A DNA stretch of 64,000 nt. It comes from Klebsiella pneumoniae. GTDB lineage: Bacteria > Myxococcota_A > UBA796 > SXON01. The stretch is from NCBI GenBank assembly GCA_945862325.1, contig CAMAXZ010000016.1, positions 23,911 through 87,910 on the forward strand, in the 5' to 3' direction. Shown here piece by piece: positions 44,001 through 52,124 of the stretch. The notes below the pieces were generated by a model, which was not told where the DNA came from, did no database searches, and saw nothing but the letters and a program-made list of their open reading frames with translations. Position 1 is the stretch's first letter. Each line of letters begins with the position of its first letter. The position numbers and the translations under genes were made by a program.

Positions 44001-44360
44001 GGGGCCCTGCCGGTATGGCTCGGAACCGTCGAGCGCATGGCGGAGGCGGGCTTGTGCGGCCGCGCCGGCTTCGACGAGTGGCTGCCGCCGGAGGGCGCGA
44101 CGCGCGCGCCGGTGCTCGACGGGACGGGGCTGCCGCGCGAGGGCGCTCCGGACGACGGGCCGACCACGCTGCGGGTGGAGGGGCGGCGCTTCGTGCCGTT
44201 CGCCGAGCCCGCGGCGGCCGCGGCCGGGACGTCGGCGTCGCCGCTGCCGCCCGCGACCCCCCCGGTCGACGCGGAGCCGGGGCAGCGGGAGGAGGGCTTG
44301 GAGGACACGCCGCCCGACGCGGCGCCCACGTCGGAGCCGTCCATCTGGGACGAGCTCTGA
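41085..44360 (+). CDS. mrcA: Class A penicillin-binding protein 1A with a large insertion
   Basis: A 1091-residue bifunctional peptidoglycan synthase. One membrane anchor (15-35) is followed by the glycosyltransferase domain (SEDGAFFEHPG with Glu99, GGSTLTQQTAKN). The transpeptidase has STWK (Ser497-Lys500), SEN at 553 and KTG at 917. The distance from SEN to KTG is about 365 residues, against about 190 in E. coli PBP1a, so roughly 170 extra residues lie there. They include a Pro/Ala-rich linker (PADPSAVAPPPAVPEP) and helical parts. A long Pro/Ala/Glu tail ends the protein. The ATG overlaps the upstream glycosyltransferase stop. Confidence 0.93.
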   Translation: MKRVVQAVGRALRWLAVVVVVLGVPTGVGLAWAYQRYVVDDPGPEFTRDAILGIIAQESPVYYRDGATRIGVFFDVEHRAWVPWNDIPEDWVHAIVASEDGAFFEHPGVSAKHIVRAAIQNVRAGRVVAGGSTLTQQTAKNLFYRPDRSVRSKLVELVDALRLEAHFSKEEILEFYANQFHVSANGRGLGIGARYFFDKAPRELTLKECAFLAGLVKAPSRYNPFLGESEERRAAARAAAEDRTAYVLRRMVEEGYVPARELPALLAEPLVFRRGAFQYDRSVIMDEVQRELEEPTFIELFERLGISNPSTAGIQIVTGIDPAAQIGAQYALWHHLSEIGPVLERAPAKAWRLPDDTPVPVAPGQALVPRSFQPARVERWDADGLRLDVGGRVCTVDAAGLQRVADIVARARVGSLSARATSADVAAVEAALPVGAIVTASVREARGRGLDRCDVELRPELQGAVLVLEDGMVRALVGGNDNRNFDRALSARRQFGSTWKPVVYAAALHLGWEPTDILDNRRSVFPFRGTFYTPRADHASDPWVTMSLAGARSENLASVWLLARLVDHLNPEQLRRLAELVGLAARPDETASGWVARLRDEEGLRSTPEMLERRAFTLAKDDVLGGIAFSAHPSDAAAVRSLQHGHGFAAERARLLRASADDRAARLELLDLNLLDLEEAVRACAPDASFCGRPPWTAAPEPADPSAVAPPPAVPEPAVEPAVVPLDDRLVHGVLHVATLKALRAAVDARVTELQGRDPWDPELLALDPDFRQLVGTRYVERLAAAFGVAEDLPTTLALPLGVADVTLGEMSAIYQGFLSGARYTIDGRGFREGSVPGTRATFELPAPGVGPGLIAEIRDARGNVIYRASTRAEAVADPTAGALVGDILRNVVRVGTGRRARGAVTVAGAPIPLAGKTGTTNDWRNAAFLGFAPRTTTGPPRWGDAYTVGVYVGYDDNRAMRRGAVRIQGANGALPVWLGTVERMAEAGLCGRAGFDEWLPPEGATRAPVLDGTGLPREGAPDDGPTTLRVEGRRFVPFAEPAAAAAGTSASPLPPATPPVDAEPGQREEGLEDTPPDAAPTSEPSIWDEL

Positions 44361-44380
44361 CGCCGCGATAGGGCCCCGCG

Positions 44381-45154
44381 ATGCTCTTGCTGTTCACACT
44401 CGCGTGCGTGTGGCCGTGGCTCGGGGCGCCTCGCGACGGGACGGGGCAGGCCGTGGCCGAGGCCCAGGCAGCGGCGCCGCCGAGCACCCCCGTCACCGTC
44501 GACCCGGTGTCGTTCGGCCCGCTCGAGACGCGCATCCACGAGCAGCTCGCTTCGAGCACCAACGCCGACTCTCGCGATCGCCTCCTCGTCCTGCGCGACC
44601 TCGTGTACGCCATGCGCGGCCGGGACGCGGCGGCGCAGCGCGCCGTCTACGACGCCGTGTCCGCGTTGCTCGACGTCGAGGCGCGCAGCGCGGAGCAGGC
44701 GATCCGACTCGACCTTCCGCCCCCCGTGCAGGAGGAGGTGCTCGCCCCGGATCGCCCCGCGCCGGTCGAGTCTCCGCCCGCGCCCGTCGAGCCCGTGGCT
44801 CCGTCCGCGGCGGACGTCGTCGGCGCGCGTAAGGCCCTCGCCGAAGCTCGTTATCTCGACGCGGTGGCCGCCCTCGACGGCGCGCCCGCGACGCCCGAGT
44901 CCCTGGCGCTGCGTCGTGAGGCGGTGGACGGGTGGGCGCGCGCCGAGCGTGAGGCTGCGGGTCGCGCGTTCCTCGACGCCCGCGCGCGGCCACGGTCGCC
45001 CGAGAGGACCCGCGCGCTCGAGGCGGTGCGGGTCCGCCTCGCCGCGATCAACGACCGGTATCCGGAGAACTCGTACGCGGAGGACATCCGCCGCAACCTC
45101 GCCCGTGTCGACGCCGATCTCGCCCTCGAGCAGCCGGAAGGAGCCCCCCGATGA
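44381..45154 (+). CDS. Lipoprotein of unknown function
   Basis: A 257-residue lipoprotein with a short signal (MLLLFTLAC). The mature part has two helical regions (about 45-115 and 145-250) split by a Pro-rich linker (PVESPPAPVEPV). The second helical region looks like a TPR or coiled-coil module (ARKALAEARYLDAVAALDGAP). It starts 20 nt after PBP1A and overlaps ispA, so it is in the same operon. An outer-membrane lipoprotein activator of PBP1A, as LpoA is in E. coli, is an attractive idea from position and plan, but no sequence match to LpoA or LpoB was seen. Confidence 0.74.
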   Translation: MLLLFTLACVWPWLGAPRDGTGQAVAEAQAAAPPSTPVTVDPVSFGPLETRIHEQLASSTNADSRDRLLVLRDLVYAMRGRDAAAQRAVYDAVSALLDVEARSAEQAIRLDLPPPVQEEVLAPDRPAPVESPPAPVEPVAPSAADVVGARKALAEARYLDAVAALDGAPATPESLALRREAVDGWARAEREAAGRAFLDARARPRSPERTRALEAVRVRLAAINDRYPENSYAEDIRRNLARVDADLALEQPEGAPR

Positions 45155-45993
45155 CCGACCCCGAGCTCTCGGCGTGGACCGCCGCGCGCCTACCCGCATT
45201 CGAGGAGGCGCTCGGGGCGACGTTCGCGACGGCCTGGCCGCCCCGTCTGCGCGACGCGTGTCGGTACCCGCTCGCGACCGGTGGCAAGCGCATGCGGCCG
45301 TTGTTGTGCTTCGCGGCGGCCGAGGCGGCCGGAGGGGATCCGCGACGCGCCATGGTGCCCGCCGTGGCGGTCGAGCTGCTGCACACCTACTCCCTGGTGC
45401 ACGACGACCTCCCTTGCCTCGACGACGACGACGAGCGACGCGGACGACCGACGGTGCACGTCGTGTACGGCGAGGCGCTCGCGCTCCTCGCGGGCGACGC
45501 CCTCCTCACGGAGGCGTTCGCGGTGCTGGCCACGGCGCCGGCGGATCAGGCGGGGGGGCTCGTGCGCGAGCTCGCCGGCGCGGCGGGCGCGCGCGGGATG
45601 ATCGCCGGCCAGGCGGTCGACATCGGGGCGGACGGGCCCATCGAGGACGTCACCGCGCTCCTCCGCCTCCACGGCGCGAAGACCGGGGCGCTCATCCGCG
45701 CGGCGGTGCGCATGGGCGCGATCGCGGCGGGGGCCCCCCCGGCGACGGTCGAGGCGCTGGACGAGTACGCCACCGCGGTCGGACTCGCGTTCCAGATCCA
45801 CGACGACGTCCTCGACGCCGACCAGGACGCCGCGGAGGGAGGGCCCCCGAGCTTCGTGAAGCTCCTGGGCCTCGACGGCGCGCGCACCGCGGCGCGCGAG
45901 CACGCCGACGTCGCGTGTCGGGCGCTCGCGGGCCTCCCGGACGCCGGCGCCCTGCACGCGCTCGCTCGCCGTATCGTCGAGCGGTCGAGCTGA
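45151..45993 (+). CDS. ispA: Polyprenyl (geranyl/farnesyl) diphosphate synthase
   Basis: A 280-residue trans-prenyl transferase. Both Asp-rich motifs are intact: HDDLPCLDDDDERRGRPT (Asp95, Asp96 and following) and FQIHDDVLDAD near residue 215. The N-terminal GGKRMRP binds the diphosphate. It condenses isopentenyl units into C10-C15 diphosphates for isoprenoids, including the undecaprenyl carrier needed by PBP1A. The residues ahead of the first motif (HTYSLVH) fit a short-chain product. The ATG overlaps the lipoprotein stop. Confidence 0.93.
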   Translation: MTDPELSAWTAARLPAFEEALGATFATAWPPRLRDACRYPLATGGKRMRPLLCFAAAEAAGGDPRRAMVPAVAVELLHTYSLVHDDLPCLDDDDERRGRPTVHVVYGEALALLAGDALLTEAFAVLATAPADQAGGLVRELAGAAGARGMIAGQAVDIGADGPIEDVTALLRLHGAKTGALIRAAVRMGAIAAGAPPATVEALDEYATAVGLAFQIHDDVLDADQDAAEGGPPSFVKLLGLDGARTAAREHADVACRALAGLPDAGALHALARRIVERSS

Positions 45994-45997
45994 TCCC

Positions 45998-46738
45998 TTG
46001 GCGGGGGAGCGCCTCGATCTCTCACTGGTGGCACGCGGCCTGGCCGAGTCCCGCCAGAAGGCGCAGTCCCTCGTGCGCGCCGGGGTCGTGCTCGTCGACG
46101 ACGTCGTGTGCGACAAGCCGGCAACTCCGGTGCGGGCGGCGCAGCGCGTGCGCGTGCGCGTCGACACGTGCCCGTACGTGTCGCGCGGCGGGCTGAAGCT
46201 CGAGGCGGCGCTCGACGCCTGGGGGGTCGTGCCGACGGGCGCGGTGTGTGCCGATCTAGGCGCGTCCACCGGGGGGTTCACCGACTGCCTGCTGCAGCGC
46301 GGCGCGGCGCGCGTCTACGCGATCGACGTCGGGTACAACCAGCTCGCGTGGAAGCTGCGCTCGGACCCGCGCGTGGTGGTGATGGAGCGTACCAACGCAC
46401 GGCACCTCACGTCGCTTCCAGAGCCGATCTCCATGCTCGTCGGCGATCTTTCTTTCATCTCGCTCCGCTTGATCCTCCCCACCGCGCGCCGCCTGCTCGC
46501 GCCGGACGGCGAGGCCGTGGTGCTCGTGAAGCCGCAGTTCGAGCTCGGTCCGCAGGCGGTCGGCAAGGGGGGGCGCGTGACGGACGCCGCGGACCGTCGC
46601 CGCGCCCTCGACGAGGTCGCGGAGGCCGCCCGGGCGTGCGGGTTCTCGCCGAACGGCGCGATGGAGAGCCCGGTGCCCGGCGCGAGGGCGGGCAACGTCG
46701 AGTGGCTCCTCCGCCTCGGGGCGCCCGTGCTACCATGA
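45998..46738 (+). CDS. tlyA: TlyA-family 2'-O-methyltransferase
   Basis: A 246-residue protein with an N-terminal S4 RNA-binding domain (1-60, RLDLSLVARGLAESRQKAQ) and an FtsJ/RrmJ-like methyltransferase domain (CADLGASTGGFTDCLL for SAM binding, then VGDLSFISL and LVKPQFELG). TlyA methylates 16S and 23S rRNA in mycobacteria; in other bacteria it was named haemolysin A. The start is a TTG at 45998, 4 nt after ispA; no strong ribosome-binding site is seen. The family often sits after ispA/dxs-type genes. Confidence 0.92.
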   Translation: MAGERLDLSLVARGLAESRQKAQSLVRAGVVLVDDVVCDKPATPVRAAQRVRVRVDTCPYVSRGGLKLEAALDAWGVVPTGAVCADLGASTGGFTDCLLQRGAARVYAIDVGYNQLAWKLRSDPRVVVMERTNARHLTSLPEPISMLVGDLSFISLRLILPTARRLLAPDGEAVVLVKPQFELGPQAVGKGGRVTDAADRRRALDEVAEAARACGFSPNGAMESPVPGARAGNVEWLLRLGAPVLP

Positions 46739-46758
46739 CCACCCTCGTTGGAAGCAGG

Positions 46759-48720
46759 ATGTCCCGCATCGTCCCAATGCTCGTGCCCCTCGCGCTCCTG
46801 TCCGCTTGCACCTGGCTCTCCGACGAGGACCTCGCCGCGCAGATCCAGGAGGTGGACGACGACGGCGACGGGATCCGGAAGGCCGACGACTGCAACGACG
46901 GGGACGCCTCGATCGGCCCGTCCCTCCCGGAGACCTGGTACGACGGCATCGACCAGGCCTGCGACGGACAGGACGACTACGATCAGGACTTCGATGGCTT
47001 CGTGCCGTCCGGATACGAGTCGCTCTCCACGGAAGGGGTCGACGGCTCGGGAGCGCTGCCCGGCAACGACTGCGACGACACGGCGCCGCGCGTGTCTCCG
47101 CAGCAGCCGGACACCTGGTACGACGGGGTCGATCAGAACTGCGACGGCGTCGACGACTACGACCAGGACGGCGACGGGTTCGTGCCGGACGCCTACGCCG
47201 GGCTCGCCACGCAGTACGCCGATGGGACCGGTGCGTTGCCCGCGGGCGACTGTGACGACCTCGACCCGGCGATCCGCCCGAGCGCGCAGGACACCTGGTA
47301 CGACGGGGTCGACACCGACTGCGACGGGGCGGACGACTACGACAAGGACGGCGACGGCTTCGTCCCGGACGAGTGGTACCTCGAGCACGTCGAGCACGGC
47401 GGCACCCTCGCCAACGGGGATTGCAACGACGACATCGCGCGCATCTTCCCCGGCTCGGACGACAGCTTCTACACGGGCGTCGACGAAGATTGCGGCGAGG
47501 ACGACGACTACGACGCGGACGGCGACGGCTTCGTCCCGGACGCGTACGTCGGGCTCCCCACGGAGGGTGTCGCCGGCTCGGGGGCGCTCCCTGGCGGCGA
47601 CTGCGACGACGCCGAGCCGCTGGCCTTCCCCGGGGCCCAAGAGACGCTCGACGACGGCCTCGACGCCGACTGCGAGGGCACGGATGGCGGGGTCGAGCTC
47701 GACCGGCTCGACGGGTGGACCTGGACCGGCGCGCACGACCCCGTGTTCCGCGCGGCGGACAACCGGGTGTATCTGTCGATCGCGGCCGACACGTTCAACA
47801 CCGGCTCCACGACGACCTACGCGCAGAGCGCGGTCGCGCTCTACTGGAGCTCCGGCGACGTGACCGACGGGCGAGACGGCCAGATCGCCTGGTTCGCGAA
47901 CGTCGGATCCCCGAGCTTCAGCCTCGGAGAGGGCCAGGAGTTCGACGCCACCGACAGCTACCTGTACGGCGTCGTCCCGCTCACCTTCGGGACCGGCACC
48001 CGCGGCGTGCGCATGATCCGCTACGACGTGTCACGCGCCGCGGGCTCGGGGCCGAGCTCGACGAGCACCGACACCCTCGCGTCGTTCGAGTCCGTCGGCT
48101 TTCATCGGGACGCCTCCGACATCCTGCGCGCCGCGGCCTGCGAGACCTCCGACGGCGTGCTCATGTACCTCCAGTGGGACACGACGACGTCGGCGGTCAG
48201 CGTGACCGCCGAGGTGTCCGACGTGTACGCGGATCGCTGCGGCGTGCAGGAAGTCGGCGGGGTTCCCTACGTATGGGTCTCGGACGCCGGCGGGCTCGCG
48301 CTGTACGCGTTCGACCCCGAAGACACCGAGCCGGTGTTCACCCGGTCCGACTGGCACGCCGGCTACGACATCGTCGACCTTGCCTTCCCGTCCGGCCACG
48401 CCGTCGATCACGTCGTCCTGCTCGACGCCGCGGGCACCCTCGCCGTGCTCGACGACACCGGCGAGGTGTGGTCCACGCCGGCGCCGACCGCGGTCGCGAT
48501 CGACGCCCACGTCGACGACGCCGGGGAGTGGTTCATCGTCGTGCTCGACGTCTCCGGCTCGGTCGAGCTGCTGCGCGGCAACGCCATCGACGGGTTCACC
48601 GCGTCGGCGGTGGTGTCGCCCTTCGCGGCGGTCGACGTCGCGGTGTACGGGCACGAGGACGCCGTCATGATCGGGGTCACGGGCGAGGATGAGGTCGCCG
48701 TGGACACCGTCGCGCGGTAG
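46759..48720 (+). CDS. Lipoprotein with MopE-like Asp/Gly repeats
   Basis: A 653-residue lipoprotein (MSRIVPMLVPLALLSAC). Residues 25-315 hold five imperfect repeats of about 60 residues. Each has DCDD-type and DGDGFVPD-type acidic runs and a DTWYDGVDxDCDG centre, the pattern of MopE-related putative metal-binding proteins. Calcium or copper binding is plausible. The C-terminal 335 residues look like a beta-propeller or beta-rich domain (AVALYWSSGDVTDGR, LLDAAGTLAVLDDTGE). GGAAGCAGG precedes the ATG at 46759; an ATG at 46735 overlaps the tlyA stop and is the alternative start. The function is unknown and the location is probably the cell surface. Confidence 0.85.
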   Translation: MSRIVPMLVPLALLSACTWLSDEDLAAQIQEVDDDGDGIRKADDCNDGDASIGPSLPETWYDGIDQACDGQDDYDQDFDGFVPSGYESLSTEGVDGSGALPGNDCDDTAPRVSPQQPDTWYDGVDQNCDGVDDYDQDGDGFVPDAYAGLATQYADGTGALPAGDCDDLDPAIRPSAQDTWYDGVDTDCDGADDYDKDGDGFVPDEWYLEHVEHGGTLANGDCNDDIARIFPGSDDSFYTGVDEDCGEDDDYDADGDGFVPDAYVGLPTEGVAGSGALPGGDCDDAEPLAFPGAQETLDDGLDADCEGTDGGVELDRLDGWTWTGAHDPVFRAADNRVYLSIAADTFNTGSTTTYAQSAVALYWSSGDVTDGRDGQIAWFANVGSPSFSLGEGQEFDATDSYLYGVVPLTFGTGTRGVRMIRYDVSRAAGSGPSSTSTDTLASFESVGFHRDASDILRAAACETSDGVLMYLQWDTTTSAVSVTAEVSDVYADRCGVQEVGGVPYVWVSDAGGLALYAFDPEDTEPVFTRSDWHAGYDIVDLAFPSGHAVDHVVLLDAAGTLAVLDDTGEVWSTPAPTAVAIDAHVDDAGEWFIVVLDVSGSVELLRGNAIDGFTASAVVSPFAAVDVAVYGHEDAVMIGVTGEDEVAVDTVAR

Positions 48721-48729
48721 CGCGGGCGA

Positions 48730-51276
48730 TCATTCGCCGGAGAGCGCCTCGGGCGCGTCGCCGAGCACTTCACCGAGCACGTACACGTCTTCGATCGTGC
48801 GCGCGCCGACGTCGTCCTCCGCGACGACGCGGTACCGGTTGACGCCCTCCCGCACGGGCACCGCGACGGTGAAGTCGCCCCGACGCGCGCCGGTGGCCAC
48901 CCAGGCCACCTTGTCGTCTTCGTGCCCGTAGACGGTGGAGGAACGTCGGCGCTGCGCGGTCTCGACGCCGGCGGTCACCGTGACGTGGTCGACGCGGGCG
49001 TCGTCGGACACGGCGATCGAGAGGGTCGTCGACCCGATGGGCAGGACCGGCCCCGCCGCGACCGCCACGATCTGCGGCGGCTCCCTGCGGACGCGCTCGC
49101 CGCGTCGGGAGACGTCGAGCGGGTACCGGTGCGCCTCGGCGCCGACGAGCACGTCGATGTCGAGGGGGACGACACGGGGGGCGTCCGGGCTCGTGACGGC
49201 GAGGCGCAGGGTCGTGGTCAGCGGTTTGCCCGGCGAGAGCGCGAGCGGGCCGGACCGCGCGTCGACGAGCTCCACGCCGTCCACGGCCGGGAACGGGAGC
49301 CGGACCTGCACGTCGGACAACGAGGTCGAACCTCGATTCACGAGCGTGACATCCAGCGCGAGGAGGGTCGATCCGGGCAACAGGTCGACTCCCTCGACGC
49401 GCGCATCCGGACGCAGGCGCGCGCTCACCCCGACGACCGGGGTTGGCGCGCCGCGCACGGCGAGCCGCGCCGCGCCGACGGTCACGGGCGATGCCCGCTC
49501 GGCCTCGAGCTCGAGGGTGACGTCGTCGGTGCGGGTGTCGGCCGCGTCGCGGAGGCGCACGGGGGTGCGCACCACGCGGGATTCGCCGGCGCGGAGCTGG
49601 CCGATCGGCAGCACCGCGCCGTCCCATACCGGGCTCGACGAGCGCAGGCGGATCGCGGCGCGCCAGATCGTCGGGCCGTCATTGGTGACGACGACCTCGA
49701 CGTTCGCGGTGCCTCCGGCCTGCGCTTCTCCGTCGACACGGGCGGTGGCGCGCACGCCGTCGAGGTGCTGCGCGCGGGCTGGCGCGGTCCAATCGACCCC
49801 TCGGGCAGCGAAGGCCGCGGCGAGGTGCTCTTGCTCGTCGGCGCGCAGGGCGGGCAGCGCGGCGGTGGCCGCCTCGAGGACGGACGCGCGGGTGGGAGAC
49901 GTGGCGGCGCGGGCGAGGGCCGCCGCGATCGTGAGCGGGGTGTCCCTCACGCCGTCGTCGACCCAGGCGACATGGCCGACGGGCGACATCTCGGCGTCCG
50001 GGTCCCAACGCACGGCGTCCCCGTCGATCGCGACCGCGTCGACGGTGAGGTCGGGGGTCAGGCCCACGTCGGCCACCCGCGTGTGGCCGGCCACGAGCCA
50101 TTCGGCGACGGTGAGCTTGAGCTTGATCGCCGGATCCACCTGGTACAGCTTCTGGACGGTGCCCTTGCCGAACGAGCGCTGTCCGAGCAACGCGGCGCGA
50201 TCGTGCGCGGCGAGGGCGCCGGCGAGGATCTCGGCGCCGGAAGCCGTCGCCGGGTCCATGAGCACGACGATCGGCCCGATGTCGCTGGGCGTGTGCTCCG
50301 GGCGGGCGTCGATCCGCGCCACGAGGCCCGACATGGGGGCGCCGCCGCGGCCCGCGGTCGTCACGAGGGTGCCGTCGCTCACGAAGGCATCCGCGGCGTG
50401 CGCGCTCTGGTGCAGGGATCCCCCGGTGTTGCCGCGCAGGTCGATCACGAGTCCGTCGGAGATCGCGTGCTTGGCACGGAGATCCTCGATCGCGTGGTCG
50501 AGCCACGCGCGCGTCTGCTCCGAGAAGTGATCGATCGTGATGACGCCGACCCCGTTGTCCGCCACCGATGCCGTGACGTTGCGGATCGTGATCTCTTCGC
50601 GTGAGACGCGGACCTCGCGCGCGGCACCGGCCGGGTCGCGCAGCAGCAGGGTCACCGCGGTGCCGGCGACCCCGCGGATGCGCTCGGTGGCGTCGGCGGG
50701 CACCATCCCGACGGTCGAGACCCCGTCGATCCGCGCCACGTGGTCGCCGGCGCGCAGCCCCGCGCGCTCGGCGGGGCCGTTGGGCACGAGGTCGGTGATC
50801 ACGAGCCGGTCTTCGCGCAGCGACAAGGTCGACCCGATTCCGGACAACACCCCGGACAAGCGCTCGTCGAACCGCTCGAGGCTCGCCGCGTGCAGGATCA
50901 CCGAGTGGCGGTCGAGCGTCCGGATCGCCCCGCGGAGGATCTCCACGCGCGGGTCGAACTCTTCGTCGAGCGGCAGGCCGGCGCCGCGCACGGCGTCCTC
51001 GAGGCGCGCGAGGGCTTGGGGGAGCTCGTCCGCCGACAACAAGCGCACCTCGGCCGACCACTTGCCGCCGCCGTCCCGGAGCTGCAGGGTGTCGGTGCCC
51101 GCGTCGACCAGCAGCCACTCCACGCGGCCCTCGAGCTGCCGGCCCGCCGCGCGGAACATCTCCGCGGCGTCGACCGCCTCCGGCCGAAGGTAGTGTCGCT
51201 CCACGAGGTCGACGGCGCGATCGTAGAGCGCGACGTCCCCTGCGAGCGCGACGGTGTGAAGGAAGAGCGGCAGCAC
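48730..51276 (-). CDS. S41-family (CtpA/Prc-like) processing protease with a long beta-domain tail
   Basis: An 848-residue protein with a short hydrophobic start (LPLFLHTVALAG). An N-terminal helical part is followed by a PDZ domain at about 140-225 (ITDLVPNGPAERAGLRAGDHVARIDG). The S41 protease core has GLVIDLRGNTGG, TASGAEILAGAL (Ser346) and SFGKGTVQ (Lys371); the 25-residue Ser-Lys spacing equals that of E. coli Prc. The last 350 residues are beta-sandwich domains of the CARDB type (VEVVVTNDGPTIWRA, VTLVNRGSTSLSDVQV), unusual in E. coli-type CTPs. It should cleave proteins from the C-terminus in the periplasm. The GTG at 51276 is preceded by TGAGGA. It is divergent from larB. Confidence 0.86.
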   Translation of the reverse strand: MLPLFLHTVALAGDVALYDRAVDLVERHYLRPEAVDAAEMFRAAGRQLEGRVEWLLVDAGTDTLQLRDGGGKWSAEVRLLSADELPQALARLEDAVRGAGLPLDEEFDPRVEILRGAIRTLDRHSVILHAASLERFDERLSGVLSGIGSTLSLREDRLVITDLVPNGPAERAGLRAGDHVARIDGVSTVGMVPADATERIRGVAGTAVTLLLRDPAGAAREVRVSREEITIRNVTASVADNGVGVITIDHFSEQTRAWLDHAIEDLRAKHAISDGLVIDLRGNTGGSLHQSAHAADAFVSDGTLVTTAGRGGAPMSGLVARIDARPEHTPSDIGPIVVLMDPATASGAEILAGALAAHDRAALLGQRSFGKGTVQKLYQVDPAIKLKLTVAEWLVAGHTRVADVGLTPDLTVDAVAIDGDAVRWDPDAEMSPVGHVAWVDDGVRDTPLTIAAALARAATSPTRASVLEAATAALPALRADEQEHLAAAFAARGVDWTAPARAQHLDGVRATARVDGEAQAGGTANVEVVVTNDGPTIWRAAIRLRSSSPVWDGAVLPIGQLRAGESRVVRTPVRLRDAADTRTDDVTLELEAERASPVTVGAARLAVRGAPTPVVGVSARLRPDARVEGVDLLPGSTLLALDVTLVNRGSTSLSDVQVRLPFPAVDGVELVDARSGPLALSPGKPLTTTLRLAVTSPDAPRVVPLDIDVLVGAEAHRYPLDVSRRGERVRREPPQIVAVAAGPVLPIGSTTLSIAVSDDARVDHVTVTAGVETAQRRRSSTVYGHEDDKVAWVATGARRGDFTVAVPVREGVNRYRVVAEDDVGARTIEDVYVLGEVLGDAPEALSGE

Positions 51277-51323
51277 GTCCTCACAGGCTATACGCGCGCG
51301 GCGGCGCGGAGGAGGGTCGAGCG

Positions 51324-52124
51324 ATGGACGACGTACGGATCGAGGCGATCTTGCGCGCATTCGCGTCCGGGAGCGTCACTGTGGACGACGCGCGTGCGGC
51401 GCTGCGCGCGGCCGTACCGCCGAGCGCGCCGCCCGCCGAGCTGCCGTACGCCACGGTGGACCTGGATCGACCGCGGCGGACCGGGTTCCCGGAGGTGGTC
51501 TACGGCGCGGGGAAGTCGGCCGATCAGATCGTCGGGATCTTCTTCCGCTTGATCGACGCGGGACAGGCCGCGCTCGCGACGCGCGTCGACGCCGCGAAGG
51601 CCGCGGCCCTCGTCGAGCGTCTGCAGGACGCCACCGCCCGGTGGCCGGAGATCCAGGTCGCCTGGCACCCCCTCGCCGAGGTCGTGCTCGCGCGCGTCGG
51701 GCCCGGACCGGTGGCCGCGGGCCGCGTGGGGGTGGTGGACGCCGGCACGAGCGACCGCCGGGTGTCGGAGGAGGCGGCCGTCGTCGCGGCGGCGATGGGC
51801 GCGGAGGTGTGGACGCTGCACGACGTCGGGATCGCGGGCGTGCACCGCGTGCTCGCGCACGTGGAGGCCCTGCGCGCGTGCCGCGTCGTGGTCGTGGTCG
51901 CGGGCATGGACGGGGCCCTGCCGGGGCTCGTCGCGGGGCTCGTGGCGGTGCCGGTCATCGCGGTTCCGACGTCGGTGGGCTACGGCGCGAGCTTCGGCGG
52001 CGTCGCCGCGCTGCTCACGATGCTCAACGCCTGCGCGCCCGGCGTCACCGTCGTCAACATCGACAACGGTTTCGGCGCCGGGTACGCCGCGGCCCTCGTC
52101 AACCGCGCCGGAGGCCCCGCGTGA
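51324..52124 (+). CDS. larB: Nickel-pincer cofactor biosynthesis protein LarB
   Basis: A 266-residue protein matching LarB, which carboxylates and hydrolyses nicotinic acid adenine dinucleotide to start nickel-pincer cofactor synthesis. The AIR-carboxylase-like half has VDAGTSDRRVSEEAA, AGMDGALPGLVAGLV and PTSVGYGASFGG. It overlaps larC by 4 nt (GTGA). The other cofactor enzyme, LarE, and the user enzyme LarA are not in this window. Confidence 0.92.
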   Translation: MDDVRIEAILRAFASGSVTVDDARAALRAAVPPSAPPAELPYATVDLDRPRRTGFPEVVYGAGKSADQIVGIFFRLIDAGQAALATRVDAAKAAALVERLQDATARWPEIQVAWHPLAEVVLARVGPGPVAAGRVGVVDAGTSDRRVSEEAAVVAAAMGAEVWTLHDVGIAGVHRVLAHVEALRACRVVVVVAGMDGALPGLVAGLVAVPVIAVPTSVGYGASFGGVAALLTMLNACAPGVTVVNIDNGFGAGYAAALVNRAGGPA

